Of a DNA stretch of 64,000 nucleotides, positions 49,335 through 60,763 are shown piece after piece; the first letter of the stretch is position 1; the number at the start of each line of letters is the position of its first letter. The position numbers were made by a program, and so were the translations under genes. The notes beneath the pieces were generated by a model, which ran no database searches, had not been told where the DNA came from, and saw only the letters and a list, made by a program, of their open reading frames with translations. This stretch comes from Topomyia yanbarensis (Eukaryota > Arthropoda > Insecta > Diptera > Culicidae), in NCBI RefSeq assembly GCF_030247195.1, contig NC_080671.1:6538501-6602500 (forward strand), in the 5' to 3' direction.

Positions 49335-49680
49335 CTACAAATTCTAACTTAATAGTCATGGGTTTTCGTTCGACTTCGTCTCTTCAGAATCCGACACTAC
49401 CTGAGAGCCGGAATAATTTAGCGCCAGATTGACGCTAGATCCAGAACGGAAGCACAATTTGTATTTCAAATCGAACAACTGTCCAAACGTGATATCCCGT
49501 TAGAGTAGAAGTTCTGTTTTGCCGACGAGACACAGCAAACCCAAAAATTTGGTTTGGCTTATCAGATCAATGCGAAAGCACTATGCTATATTTGTCCCCT
49601 AAAGAGAAACAAATTGGTAAACACCAAAATTTTTCCCAAAGTGCAATTTTTTGGTGAAACTAAATTGATTTTGTAGTTTT
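49335..49680 (+). repeat. Interspersed repeat family A, longest copy
   Basis: Order of blocks: 'cgacttcgtctcttcagaat', 'ccgacactacctgagagcc', 'agattgacgctagatccag', 'aacgtgatatcccg', 'gccgacgaga', 'atttggtttggcttat', 'actatgctatatttgtcccc' and 'aattttttggtgaaac'. It defines the family for the other copies at 7.6, 20.8 and 44.7 kb. Confidence 0.8.
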
Positions 49681-50285
49681 TTTTTCTTTTTTTAACTTTA
49701 TTAACGACACTTTACACGCAAAAAAGTGTATTACATTTTAACATAACATTAAATCAAAACTTGTACTTATCTGTTTGGTGTCGCTGCTTTTCGCTCTTTT
49801 TTATTCTTGCACTTTATTCGTACGCATGCCATCTCTAATTTTCTCAATCATTTATATATTTCGAAATCAGTTTTACTTGTTTTCTGTACTTCTTTTGTGT
49901 TGTTCTTTCTATTCAGTCCACTTCATTTGCTTTTTGCGATTTTTCTTCGCATTCTTAAGCACTTTTAGTACTCCATATCTCGTTCGCTTTATTTGTAGCT
50001 GCTGCATTTATAATGTTTGCCTCTTTTGTTTAAACTTCTTCTCTATCAATTTCTTATTATGCATCCGCGCTTTTGGTATATTCTTCAGTTTCCTTGCCAT
50101 TTTTCAGACTTCCCGCAATCCTCGTCGTCTGCATGGTTTTTCCTATGGTTTTTCCATCGTGCCTTTTTTTTCTTCTACTTCGTGTCCATCTTCCCTTTTT
50201 TATAATCTTCGTTATAGATCAGCTTCTCACAGGAAATCAAGCAGATGTTTTTCGCTGTCTACATCATTGCACAATGCCGCACATA
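49681..50285. repeat. T/C-rich low-complexity tract
   Basis: A third T-rich tract, directly joined to repeat A. It contains a 230-codon + strand frame (49775-50467) of Phe/Ser/Leu/Cys-rich composition with no motif. This is read as a compositional artefact because it runs on into the neighbouring hAT MITE. Confidence 0.65.
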
Positions 50286-50293
50286 TGGTAGAG

Positions 50294-50598
50294 CAGTGGT
50301 TTTCAACCTTTTTCGTCCCATGTACCCCTTTCCGAATATTGATCCTCATGATGTACCCCTTTCTGAAAATTGGCTACCAACATTATCCTGTCAGAAAAAA
50401 ATCATTTTACAATCAGGAACCTGTTCCTGAGCACTTTCAGAAATCATCTCAATTTTTGATACACTGAAACAATATAAAAAGACGAATATCCGAGGGGTAT
50501 GTTAGGATAAGAAGTCAAAATTTGTCCCGCACAATTCACCCCTTACAATAATCTAATTTATCCCTGGGGGTGAATTCACCCCCGGTTGATAACCACTG
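50294..50598. mobile_element. hAT-type MITE, 305 bp, with perfect 8-bp duplication
   Basis: Starts 'cagtggttttcaacc' and ends with the complement of 'cagtggttatcaacc' (14 of 15). Both sides carry 'tggtagag' (50286-50293 and 50599-50606). The 'CAGTGGTTCTCAACC'-like terminus and 8-bp duplication are hAT hallmarks. The interior repeats 'gtaccccttt' (50325, 50353) and has no transposase. Confidence 0.93.
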
Positions 50599-50606
50599 TG
50601 GTAGAG

Positions 50607-51520
50607 GTTGCCTTTTCTTCTAGAGCCTTCAAATTTTCTGCACTGCAGAATCACGTGGCGAACGTTCATGACCGTCAGTCAGTCAACTGATCGGCAGAGC
50701 TCTTCTGATCAGGCCACTTTTTGTATCAAATTTTATTTCTTTTTGTTTAACCCTCCCCTAGGTTGATGGGTTTGACGGTATTACGAACATCAGCAAGCAT
50801 ACTTCGTACATCAGTTTTAGAGTACCCCTGACAGACAATTGCTTTAAGATCGTTATTGCATTACACCTCGATTTTTTGTGTTTTTTCATACTTTGCACCA
50901 ACCAACGATCAACCATTAGCAAGTGCACGCTGGCGCGGCCGACTGGCGGGTCGACGTAGATTGACTCTTGCTGGGTTTGTAGACATTGTGCCAATTGCAG
51001 TATTGGTGGAAACGGCTCGCAGAAGGGGTCATTGTGGGTCGATTTATTGGTCGGCTTCGTCATCGTGCACAATTAATAATTGTAGTTTTTAGTACTGTAC
51101 ATAATTGTTTTGTGCTAGTCGTATGTCTATCTGTGTATGTGTTCATCTGAGTATTTGTGACAGCTGGGTCAGGGAATGGATGCAGAACTGACGTATACGA
51201 TAGAATAGTCGGTACTCCTTCCTATAATTCGTTGGCCATTTTTTCCGGTGTTCAATTCGTGCATTCGATTCGATTCATGCGGGAAGATCGGATTGGATAA
51301 ATTAAGGTAATATTAATTTGCCAACGCACGTGAATTATCCATTCCCAGTCGGCATAGCATGATAAAATTCTAACAGAATGCAACTGTTGTTTATGGTAAA
51401 CAAATATCATTTGCTGACATTTAGACTAGTTCAAGTAGTTTGATTGTATGTTACATGTGTTCTTTTCTTCTACTTCATTAGTCTGTTTTTGTTGTACTTG
51501 TATTTGCTTTTCTACTCCTT
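50607..51520. other. No gene recognised
   Basis: 50880-51070 is GC-richer, with short frames on both strands and no family motif. Confidence 0.4.
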
Positions 51521-51610
51521 ATTTACTGTGAAGACCCGATTTTATCAGTACCCGATTTTATCAGTACCCGATTTTATCAGCTCTTTGACTCGATATTATC
51601 AGCCTCATAT
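51521..51610 (+). repeat. Pogo-like MITE end with 3 x 16-bp tandem
   Basis: 'ctgtgaagacccgattttat' introduces three head-to-tail 'acccgattttatcagt' units (51534-51581). This is the terminal motif of the MITE at 53730 amplified in tandem. The rest of the element is missing. Confidence 0.75.
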
Positions 51611-51789
51611 GAAAATTGATAATTGGTAGTTTGATGGGCTCTAGCAGACGAATCAGTTGAGTTCGAGTAAATTCTTGCTTGAGCTTATTTTTCTTATCTT
51701 AGAGATCCGAAATATGCAAAAAAATATTGTCGGTCAATTAATACACTTTAATTTAATTTCTTTGCATCTTTTTTCATTATTCGGCATGT

Positions 51790-53290
51790 TATGTCTCCTT
51801 CTATGTATATCTTAAATTATGTTCATACTCACTCACTAACACAATCAATTGCACATTCTCTCATATATCCGCACAATCTCTCCCATTCCAAACATACAAA
51901 CGCCCGCGGCATTCGCGATAACATTAACCTGATCACAAACTCAAACATGCAATTGGAATCATCCACACATACTTACGCACGCGATCTCGCCATAATTAAT
52001 CAGTCTCAAGCATTAACCCACCAGTTGCGCGATCATGAATCGGTCCGTAATTCTCAACTTTCGGTCTTAGCTGGTCTAGTCTAGCTGTGTCTCTCTTCTA
52101 GTATCTGAACCATACACTTAAACTTGAGCATCAAATTCACGAACCACGCGATCATTCAAGAACATCCACCCGGAGTTACATATACGCTAGCAGACACGAC
52201 ATACACGTTAACATACAAATGCTTGAGCTTCGTCCACGATCTCACAAATATGACAACATCCCAATGATTGAGTGAACGTTTTAGCACTTATAAACTCATA
52301 AACAAGATCTCGAGCGCGGATCTACAAACACATGTGTTCGCGCAATCATAAATCGGTCACGTCCGGACATTCCTTACCCTCGGCCCTAGTAGCATAGGTC
52401 CATGCCTTCAGTTGAACCAATCGAAAAAATGGAGCTCATACCTACGTTCAACAGCGACATAATCGGGAACTTTAGTGATATGGGGAATCCCATTCTTTTC
52501 CAGCACTCCACATCCCGGTCTCGTAAACATGAAAAAAACCTTGGTGATTGAGTGAATGTTTTAGTACTAATAAACTTGTAAACGCGGTCTCAAGTGAAAA
52601 CGCCCATATTCTCGCGATGACGCATCGTTCACGTCCAACATTCTCTCCTTCGGTCTTAGCTTAGCTGAAGGCGAAGCTGGACCAATAATAAAATGACGCT
52701 CATACTCACTAAACAGCACGTTCCATGACGACATGACTGGGAGCTAATAATATGGGGAAACACACCCCGGCGACTAAGTAAACGTTTTAGTACTTATAAA
52801 TTCACAAACGCGGTCTCAAGAGTGAGCCTACCAACGCCCGTGTTCACGCGATCATGAATCGGTTGCGTCGGGAAGTCCCTACCCTCGGCCCCAACAGTCT
52901 AGGTCCATACCTTCAATTAAACCAATAGAAACAATGACGCTCATATACACTAGACAACACGTTCCATGGCGACATAACCGGGAACTGTAATGATGGGGAA
53001 GAACTCACTCTCTTCTAGAATCTGAACTGTACACCGAAAAATCACCCAAGAACAAACGAATATGCAAATGACCCCACTGTTATAAAATCGAATTTATACA
53101 CGCCAAGTTACATACACGCTAGCGCGCCCGACATACAAACGTCCACGCGATCGAACACTTTAATGTACAAACGCTCGAGCCGTTCGCGGTGATACATGCG
53201 ATCGTGAGTTCCTACGCCCACACATATCTGAACCGTACAATGAATATCGCATGCAGAATCACGGTCCGCTATAATTAGCCTTAATCAGTG
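51790..53290 (+). repeat. Satellite-like array, about 225-280-bp diverged units
   Basis: Landmarks recur in order: '.acgttttag.acttataaa' near 52276, 52557 and 52782; 'cgcgatcatgaatcggt' or its variants near 52030, 52340 and 52850; 'taccctcggccc' near 52377 and 52872; 'gacgacat/gcgacataa.cggga' and 'tggggaa' near 52475, 52750 and 52990; and 'tctcttctag.atctgaac' near 52090 and 53012. About four to five units at perhaps 65-75% identity. The sequence is richer in cg than its flanks. No coding frame is credible. Confidence 0.7.
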
Positions 53291-53729
53291 TTTTAGTAGG
53301 TGACATTTCCCGTCGCGTCTGCAACAGTAGTGCTTAATTCTGACGGGGAGCCCTTCCGAGAACCTAGCTCTACAGCTCCAGTAGGACAACTCTCGAAAAT
53401 ATTCATTAAACCATAAGTTGATTCGTGATTTGATTCATAGACCTAGCGACATTGTTCAAATTTCAACTATAGGACATGAACTGATTCATGATTTATTACA
53501 TCTTGATCATGATCTGATTTTCGTGGTTGTGAGCTATTTCAGGAAGCTCGGAACATTATTCATGAATCCTTTCAATTCATGATTTCTTACCTTTAGGCAC
53601 TATTCAATAGCCGTGCTTGTGAAATAATTCACAATATAATAAAAAAATTACTCACTGACTGACAATGTGTAATAATATATCGCTATAAGGCGAAGAGAAA
53701 TTACGAATATCATCATAAAACTATTGATA
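53291..53729. repeat. Diverged 'ttcatgatt' repeat tract
   Basis: Repeated 'gattcatgattt', 'attcatgaat' and 'gattcgtgattt' words. It looks like a decayed tandem repeat related in style to 53940-54420. Confidence 0.45.
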
Positions 53730-53933
53730 CAGTGAAAACTCGTTTTTATCAGCTCCTTTGGTGTATTTTATGTCGACAGAATCGAAACAATGACAAAACA
53801 TATTTATTTATTTCTTTTAATAAACCGCCGATTCTGTAAAAATGTGCTTCTTTAATCCGAAGACCTGGCTGGCTGACAAAATTAAATCAAAAAGCTAACA
53901 AAATTCGGGACTGATAAAAACGGGCCTTCACTG
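53730..53933. mobile_element. Pogo-like MITE, 204 bp
   Basis: Ends 'cagtgaaaactcgtttttat' and, in reverse complement, 'cagtgaaggcccgtttttat' (about 20 of 23 over the full repeat). TA flanks it on both sides (53728-53729, 53934-53935). TA duplication and a CAGTG... terminus fit the pogo/Tc1-mariner group. Partial relatives lie at 30764 and 51521. Confidence 0.85.
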
Positions 53934-53939
53934 TATAAT

Positions 53940-54430
53940 GAGCATGACTCGTGACATTATTCCACGTGTCGAATTAGAAAGTAAACTCAGGAAAAAAATA
54001 TCGCGATATCGTGCATATAAATTGCGAAAATCATGACTAAGATCTTGAAATCATGAAAAAAAATCAGTCCACTCGTGACCAAAATATCACGATAAAGAAA
54101 AAAGAAATTACGAAAAGCGTGACCTTAAATCAGGAGCATAAACCACACTACTCGCGACTAAAATATTCAAAATTGTGACCAAAATCCTGAAATCATGAAC
54201 ACGAATCAATTAATACTAATCATGACTAAAATTTCAAAAATCGGATCCTGAAATCATGTGCATAAATCACTATACTCGTGATTGAAATATCACGATAACG
54301 TGAATAGAAATTTCGAAAACCGTCACTAAAATCTTGAAATCATGAACACAAACCACGCTACCGCATCAGAAAAATCCAATAGCAAACTCATGAATAAAAT
54401 ATAACGGTATCTTTATGAGAAATAACGAAA
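53940..54430 (+). repeat. Diverged tandem repeat, about 110-120-bp unit
   Basis: Successive units contain 'actcgtgac.aaaatatcac', 'gataa.gtgaa', 'agaaatt.cgaaaa', 'cgtgac.aaaatcttgaaat' and 'catgaacacaaatca' variants, near 53995, 54070, 54170 and 54270. Three to four recognisable copies. Confidence 0.65.
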
Positions 54431-54685
54431 GTCTCTGAAATCACTGCCGGTTCTTTTAGTTGGTGTAGTTTTTACAAACTAGTGTGTCCCCAAAGTATGA
54501 ACAAGAATCATACCGCCATGAAAATTTTTGGCGCGTTCTGGTATTTTTGAAACATAAATAGCTTCATGAATGCGAGGTTTATTATTCATAATTTTCGGAA
54601 CTTTATTACGATTTTCGTAAATCGGTCAGTTCACAAAATCGTGATTTTTTGCATGACTTTATTAACGGTTTTTTTTGGTAGTCGA

Positions 54686-54853
54686 CCGCGGGACAGACTT
54701 TGCACTCACTAGCTGTGTGAAATCGAGGAAGATGCGCGTGCGGAAAGGGATTAAAGGACGCTGAAGACTGGCAGTCGAAGATCGAGTAACCTGGAAATCT
54801 AAAACACATTTGGTCATGTTTCGGATTACCTGTCCGCAATGATGATGATGAAT
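54686..54853 (+). mobile_element. LINE 3' end with (GAT)n tail, second copy
   Basis: 'gacagactttgcactcacta', 'aatcgaggaagatgcgcgtg', 'cagtcgaagatcgagtaacc' and a 'gatgatgatgaat' tail. Collinear with 43606-43772 downstream of the RT fossil. Strongly 5' truncated. Confidence 0.85.
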
Positions 54854-54863
54854 AGAGCATAAT

Positions 54864-55103
54864 GGACCATTCACTAATTACATAACGCGAAAATGGCCCA
54901 AAAATTGTTACGATTTTTTCTATCCTCTCTCCCCTATTACATAACAAATTATTTAAAAAATTGTTTTTTTGCTTCAGTAAAAGTGCGTGTTATGTAAAGT
55001 TCTATCTTACTCCCTCTCCCATAGATCAAATAATGTCATAATTTGTCGTACCAACAACCCCCCTCCCCCTCCGCTAAAAGCGTTACGTAATTTATGATGC
55101 TCC
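54864..55103. mobile_element. 240-bp MITE with 'ggaccattcac' ends
   Basis: Left 'ggaccattcactaattacat'; right, in reverse complement, 'ggagcatcataaattacgta'. About 19 of 25 terminal bases pair. The centre contains C-rich 'cccctccccctcc'. The ends resemble the nested MITE at 30193. Target duplication unclear. Confidence 0.6.
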
Positions 55104-55399
55104 CTAAGCGCTGTATCGGAAATAAACCAACCACATGCATTTGCGTTGTACCCACGTATTTGTGACGATTTTGATGTGCTCATCGTTGTTTACTTTTTTG
55201 TACGGTTTAAATTGTTCGTTCCCAAAACGTCACGCATTGAAAATGAGGTGAAAATTAAGATATTGAACACATGGCTAGGTGAAGAGTTGGAGAACACAAT
55301 CATTTGAATTAATTGCCAGAAAGGGTCCACCCCGAATTTGGACTAGAAAATGATATCTTCAACGTAACCTGCAACAAGGGCCCGGAAAAGCGATGTTGA
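55104..55399. other. No gene recognised
   Basis: May include degraded 5' sequence of the following transposase. Confidence 0.35.
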
Positions 55400-55785
55400 C
55401 AGGTCGATTAAAATGGAGAAATCGGGTTGAAATTTCTGGTATGGCAAGCAATATGTACCTGCGGTTTGAAATCTATAATTTTTGCACTACTTGAACTTAT
55501 AATGCGAAAGTCTATCGATCTAAGTGTGTATAGAAGAGGCAATTTCCTTTGTATGAGGAGCATAGTATTCTTACACCAAACAGTTCTCAATTGGCTTACG
55601 GAAAAGGGTGTAGATTTCGTTGAGAAAACATCAATCCAGCAAATTGTCCTCAGCTTCGACCCATCGAATGTAACTGGGCGACTGCGAAGAGTATCTTCAA
55701 ATAAACTAGTATAACAGCTGGAAATACGCAGGAGATAAAAAAAAATTGGGCTGATGCGTCCAAAAAATCATTGTATTGGGTAATA
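55400..55785 (+). pseudogene. DD37E-type mariner transposase fossil
   Basis: The frame from 55427 reads 'KFLVWQAICTCGLKS', then 'TVLNWLTEKGVDFVEKTS'. Shifted frames give 'ANCPQLRPIECNWATAKSIF' (catalytic Glu region, with Glu kept) and 'TAGNTQEIKKNWADASKKS'. This is the ITmD37E order. The second Asp block ('WPDLASCHYS') has decayed to 'FLHQ'. Dead by frameshift, and no ends were seen. Confidence 0.87.
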
Positions 55786-58129
55786 TATCACATAAAAGAG
55801 CCCATCTGATGCACCGGATCCCCTAAAATATTGGGATGATTAGAAATTTTCATCCTCCTCTAGTTCAACCAAAACAGCCGATGCAAACCTTGATTCCCAT
55901 TCATCGAGCGAACCAAAATTTAATTCCTCAACCACCGCTCGCTATTATTACACCAGTAGAGTAATTTATCCGACCCAAACCGTGTACTGGCCCCACTTCA
56001 TTGTGTCATAAATCACCGCCGGAACAACCGCATCCGTTCCACTCTTTCTCGTTGCGCCGGGCATGAATTTTCAGATTGCCTATATGTACATAGTTGGTAT
56101 TTTTTCGCTTTTTGATTGTATGCAGATCCCTTTTTTGCCGTATATGCTGTTGCTTCCGTATTGTTCGACCTTTGGTGTCATCCTACAATGTGATCCTTTG
56201 CAGCGCACGGCAATTGTATACGTTTGGAATCCGGCGATGGATCACACCACCGCCATGGAAATGTTCCATTTGGGATTCGTTTTTTTAATTTGCAAGTTTG
56301 ACCGTTTTTTTGAAGCGGTGGCCTTTTTTGTTTCTGTTCAACAGTTGAGGCAAGCGAAGGTACCTCAGTTGGCCCATGGGAGCTGTGCCGTTCTATACTA
56401 GTAGGACCGTCCATTTACATTATACATAGTTATTTTGATCCGAATTTTTTATGACCAATTTATATATAACTTCTTCTCGGATCAACAGAATAGTCTTATA
56501 TTCTCTAGACAATAGAAGATATTACTCAAAATGAAACAATTATGAACACGTGGAATGAAGGCCTAATCTATTTTAACGTTTTTTTTTATTTAATGCAAAT
56601 ATCGAACATAACATTCCACTCAGACTAAACAATGCGTATTTTCTTCGCATATTCAACGTAACTTAGATCAGGACCCTAGTTGGTAAAATAAAACCTAAAC
56701 GAACAAAGCAAACATAGTTGGTCTAGTCCAAGATAAGTTAATTCGATGGGTCACCCGACGAGTGCGTAATTTCTTAGAATTCCCTCAAATCAATTACAGT
56801 TGCATTCGAAGCGAATTGCACAATTTTAAAAAAATAGTAAAAGTAAATCTACCACATAGTTTTTCAATACAATATGAACAGAAATAGTCTAATCACACAG
56901 GTGGCAAGGGGCGCGAATACTGCATTTGTAAGATAGCAAATAACCCAAATATGGAATTGTATACGTTTCAATTAATTTCTTCAGCTGGTTTTCCAAGGGC
57001 CTGAGTACTTCAAGGGGGCCTTCTGTTAAAATACAATTTCGGGTAACCATATTCCGACACAGCTCAAAACTACGGATCAGTCCCTGCCTTTAGACAGGCT
57101 ATCATTTCCCCAGAACCAATCCATTCAAATTTACACAAAAGATCCTTGTAATAACAACTGCCTTGCACCTACAGCCAGAAGTTCCCATTACATCAAATAT
57201 CGCACAGGTGTCAACCATATGCCACCGGTGCAAAACGTTTTCCCTTCAAATTTGCCGCCTTACCTGTCGACACTTGAAGGTTTTCGCACCTTTCACCCTA
57301 CTGTTCTTCCGTTGTTACCAGCAGCACACCACTGCCACCGGAACTCTTATGCATACATTTCCGCCAAGCAGTCTCTCTCTCTCGTCATCGTTTGCGTCTG
57401 TGTCATCGCAAGCCTCTTCAAGAACGATCGAAGCGCAATTTGCTATGAACAAAAGACAGCCCAACTCCGCCCTTCCTTCCGGCCAGCGAGCGGAGTAAGC
57501 TCGGCAACGTGAATCAAGTTCTACACTATGTCTGGTTTGATGTGCTTCTTCAAGGTTCAGAAGCTTGTGAATGCTGCTTATTCGCAACTGCTTTCCCCTC
57601 CACTTCTAGCCGAGGCGGAAAATTTCACATCGGATCAAGCAAGGATAGAAGTTTTCCGAAAGTCAAAAGAAGGCGTGTTTTTCTCTTTGATTGGGGAAAT
57701 AAATTTGCGACTGTATCAAAGTTTCCCACATTGGTTATGCGAATTACGCTCAGCCAAACCGAGCAAACGTACATGCAGAGATACATAACAATCTTTGTTC
57801 AACTTCCTATTCTCGGATCATCAAACGATTGCTTCTTTATCTGTTTTTTTCTGGCAACTCGACAAATTTTCGATTTTCATATGCTTTCGAGAATTTTTCG
57901 GGCAAGTATTTTACTCAAACAGTGTTTACCGCCCGCCCCCCACTCCGAAAATTTTTAAACATGGATTCAAGAAAAAACACGATTTCCAGTGACTCTTTAA
58001 AAAATTGTATCTCCTTTGGTCAAACCAACTGATGAGACTATGTTGAAGAAGATTTCTATTTCCAACCACCAGGTCACATCACTCAGTTTCATTTAAATTG
58101 TGTATGTTGTCTGAAGAACAAAAGAAACT
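55786..58129. other. Unassigned, GC-richer, possibly unique DNA
   Basis: Longest stretch without recognised transposons. Frames of about 80-150 codons occur on both strands (56063-56401 +, 56414-56178 -, 57163-57498 +, 57509-57958 +). None has a motif I know, and the overlapping antisense frames argue against coding. It could hold host regulatory DNA or distant exons. Confidence 0.35.
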
Positions 58130-58690
58130 ATTATTTAAGTTCTTGACGTGATGATCTGTCGAGATGAGTGAATCGCAGAAGCAAGATTAGTGCTCCGGCC
58201 AAATACGGTGGCCATTGACTTCCGGACTTTCAGCATAAGACCGAACATTCGTGAAACATTTGCTGAAGGTAAAAATGTTGACCATGTCAGGCATATCAAG
58301 AATAAATTAATACGTGCCAGCTCTGTGAAAAGACGGCACATCGCGGGCTACCCTTCTCAGAAATTCGCTGAGGATAGCTCATATAAGGAAATAAATTACA
58401 GTACACAGTCTGCAACCCAAAATTTGTGCAGCTGTCCAGATAATACAGACAACTGTAAAAGCTGCGTCAAGTACCTCAAAATCAACAGCCAGTACCTTCA
58501 GTGATGAAGCCCACACCCGTGACCCGTACGTGCACGGAGCATAGAAGAACATCTGATCGTGAACATGAAGGTAGCAAACACGATGAAGATACGGAAGTGT
58601 CCAATGATGAGACAGAAATGAACGAACTCCAAGACGCAGTTGGTGAGAGAAAAAAGTTAGGTTATTCGCTCGCACGAGATCTGCCGGAGA
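58130..58690 (+). pseudogene. Non-LTR retrotransposon ORF1 (Gag-like) fragment
   Basis: Starts 'gagatgagtgaatcgcag' as at 47574. One frame gives 'LRPNTVAIDFRTFSIRPNIR' and 'ETFAEGKNVDHVRHIKNKLI', then a Cys-bearing stretch 'CSCPDNTDNCKSCVKY' (possible degraded zinc-knuckle region). An acidic tail 'SKHDEDTEVSNDETEMNELQ' lies near 58600. The order fits an insect LINE ORF1, but the central nucleic-acid-binding block seen at 9861 is not clear here, so confidence is moderate. Confidence 0.55.
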
Positions 58691-59705
58691 AACATTACCA
58701 TTCGTTTTACTATTTTGATTATTTTTGTCATCTAAATATATAAAAGATACAAACTCCATTTACCTAAAGCATTTACCCGAGTCAAATAAACGAATTTCAT
58801 AATGAATAAGTAGAAGAAATTGTATAGAAAACTTAGTACTAAAACATTTAAAAAAATGAGCCCTTTATCGCCAGTGATTGTCACGTTTATAAAAACTAGG
58901 ATATACTGCCAGATGTTAACCAGAATAAAGGTTATTATTTAATGGACATGTTTTCTAATTGAACCTAATTTGAATTTCTGTATTAAATAAATACACTGTA
59001 CTATTAGTATAAACACCAAAAAAATAATTTACTGAAAACAATACAGCCGAGAAAACAGTTTTTGTTTTCGCGTCATTTTAACGCAATAGCATTTTTGCAT
59101 GCACCTCTTTTCTCTTTTGAGAAATCTTTAACTCTATGTGCGGGATTGGGTATCGAACACAGGTGAGCGCTTACAAGACACTCGATTTAACAACTACACT
59201 TCTTCCGCCGCTTATAGCATTTTGTTTATACTTAATTTCGCTTTTATGAGAGCAATGCGTTTCGTACTAAAACATCCGAAAAATTTTGAATTTAATGTTG
59301 CAACCAGCACTAGCATTTTAGTCGCTTTTGATGACTACCAATGAATGTCGCATGTAAATTTGAAAACGGTGCAACGATACAGCAAACAGACATCAATAGA
59401 CAATATGTATTGCTTTGTCTTCTATTGCCTTGGTTGTGATAATGCGTTGTTTTATAATGTGCAATTGTGATAGAGTGATATATTGTGCATTACCGTATTC
59501 GCTGTAAATATTTGGATACATGAAATCATGTAAAGGGTGTCCCACATCAAATTTCTTTGCGGAAAAAAACGTTGTAGAAAATAATCAATTGGGTATTTTC
59601 TCTTGAAAATTTGGGAAGAAGTAGTTTAGAGTGTATTGTTTATACTGTATTTTTATCGCTGTCAGTTATTTGAAGATTGGAAAAAGCACCTGGAAAATCA
59701 TCAAT
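58691..59705. other. No gene recognised
   Basis: AT-rich. Nothing supported. Confidence 0.4.
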
Positions 59706-60740
59706 TTACTCATCGGGCATCGGAAAACAACTTGGAATCGTGCAGTCAACGGTGAGCCGTGTAATTAAACGTCTTTACCAAACTCTGAACATCTAGCGGA
59801 AAGAGAAATGCGGTCAGAATGGATGTTCTTTTAGTGATCAGGATCACAAGCGTGTAGTGTTTAAGCAGAATCCCAAAGCTTCGGTTAGGGATGTGGCCAA
59901 AAAGTTCAATCTGTTCAAGTCTTTTGTTCAGAGAGCCAAGCACCGGAAGAAACTGCACACGCTTAAGTGCAGAAGGCTCCAAATCCACAGTATTTTAAAA
60001 CGTCGTATTCGTGTTCAAAATTAATAGCGTCTAAACCGTTAACATTAGAAGTATAGTTTGTTCGGAGAAGTTGTTGTTCTTATGAGTGCGCATCCACAGG
60101 TGTATACCGTTCAGTGATTAATTCACCTGTAAGTGGTATACGAAATTTATTTTCCGAACTAATTAAGATAGAGACTTTGTGTCTTCAGCAAAGTTGTAGC
60201 AAATGTTACTACAAAAGAAATTGCTGAAGGCACCATATATCTAGCTTTAATAGTTTACAAGTTATGGAACATATTATATGGAAGACCCCTTAAAATTAGT
60301 TTTTAGTAGTAGTAACATTTGCTACAACTTTGCTGAAGACACAAAGTTTCTATCTTAATTAGTTCGGAAAATAAATTTCGTATATCACTTATAGGTGAAT
60401 AACGGTATACTCCTGTGGATGCATTATCATAAGAACAACAACTTCTCCCAACTAACTATACTTCTTAAGTTAACGGTTTAGACGCTAATAATTTTGAGCA
60501 CGAAAACGACGTTTTAAAATACTGTGAAATCGTGACGAACGAAAAAATACGGTGGAAGCAACACAGGGGCCCTACGATCTTTTGACCGGATCTAGCTTCG
60601 TGTCACTATTCAAATATTGTCCTGGAGTGCTAGGAAGCCGACGCGGTACCCAAGGACATGGCGCTACCTGGGAAATGTAATCAACACACTTTGCCTGATG
60701 CGGTGAAAATCTCAAGTGAGAACTTCTGTCAGGTTAAGCT
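59706..60740 (+). pseudogene. DD37E-type mariner transposase split by a MITE
   Basis: N-terminal part 59706-59985: 'GIGKQLGIVQSTVSRVIKRL' (helix-turn-helix) and 'NPKASVRDVAKKFNLFKSFV' (second helix-turn-helix). The frame is cut at 59985 by the 541-bp element and resumes at 60527 with 'NRDERKN' (family 'PNR...K'). Then, after an internal deletion, it gives 'VLEC' stop 'EADAVPKDMALPGKC' (family 'LEWYEA..V.FVPKDMNPPNC'). This gives direct evidence that the transposase was already here when the MITE arrived. It is dead. Confidence 0.87.
59986..60526. mobile_element. 541-bp palindromic Transib-like MITE
   Basis: Starts 'cacagtattttaaaacgtcg' and ends with the same sequence in reverse complement. 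The arms stay complementary for roughly 200 bases or more ('aatagcgtctaaaccgttaa', 'atacgaaatttattttccga', 'gttgtagcaaatgttactac'). 'aaatc' lies on both sides (59981-59985, 60527-60531), a 5-bp duplication. CACAGT termini with a 5-bp duplication fit the Transib superfamily, though the target is AT-rich and not the usual GC-rich site. The truncated relative at 37229 begins with an exact 'cacagtg'. Confidence 0.8.
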
Positions 60741-60763
60741 CCATTTGCACTTTTATGGCGATT

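Noticed and set aside
49775..50467. 230-codon open frame, longest non-TA frame
   Set aside because: It runs from a T-rich tract into a hAT MITE with its own boundaries, so it cannot be a single conserved gene.
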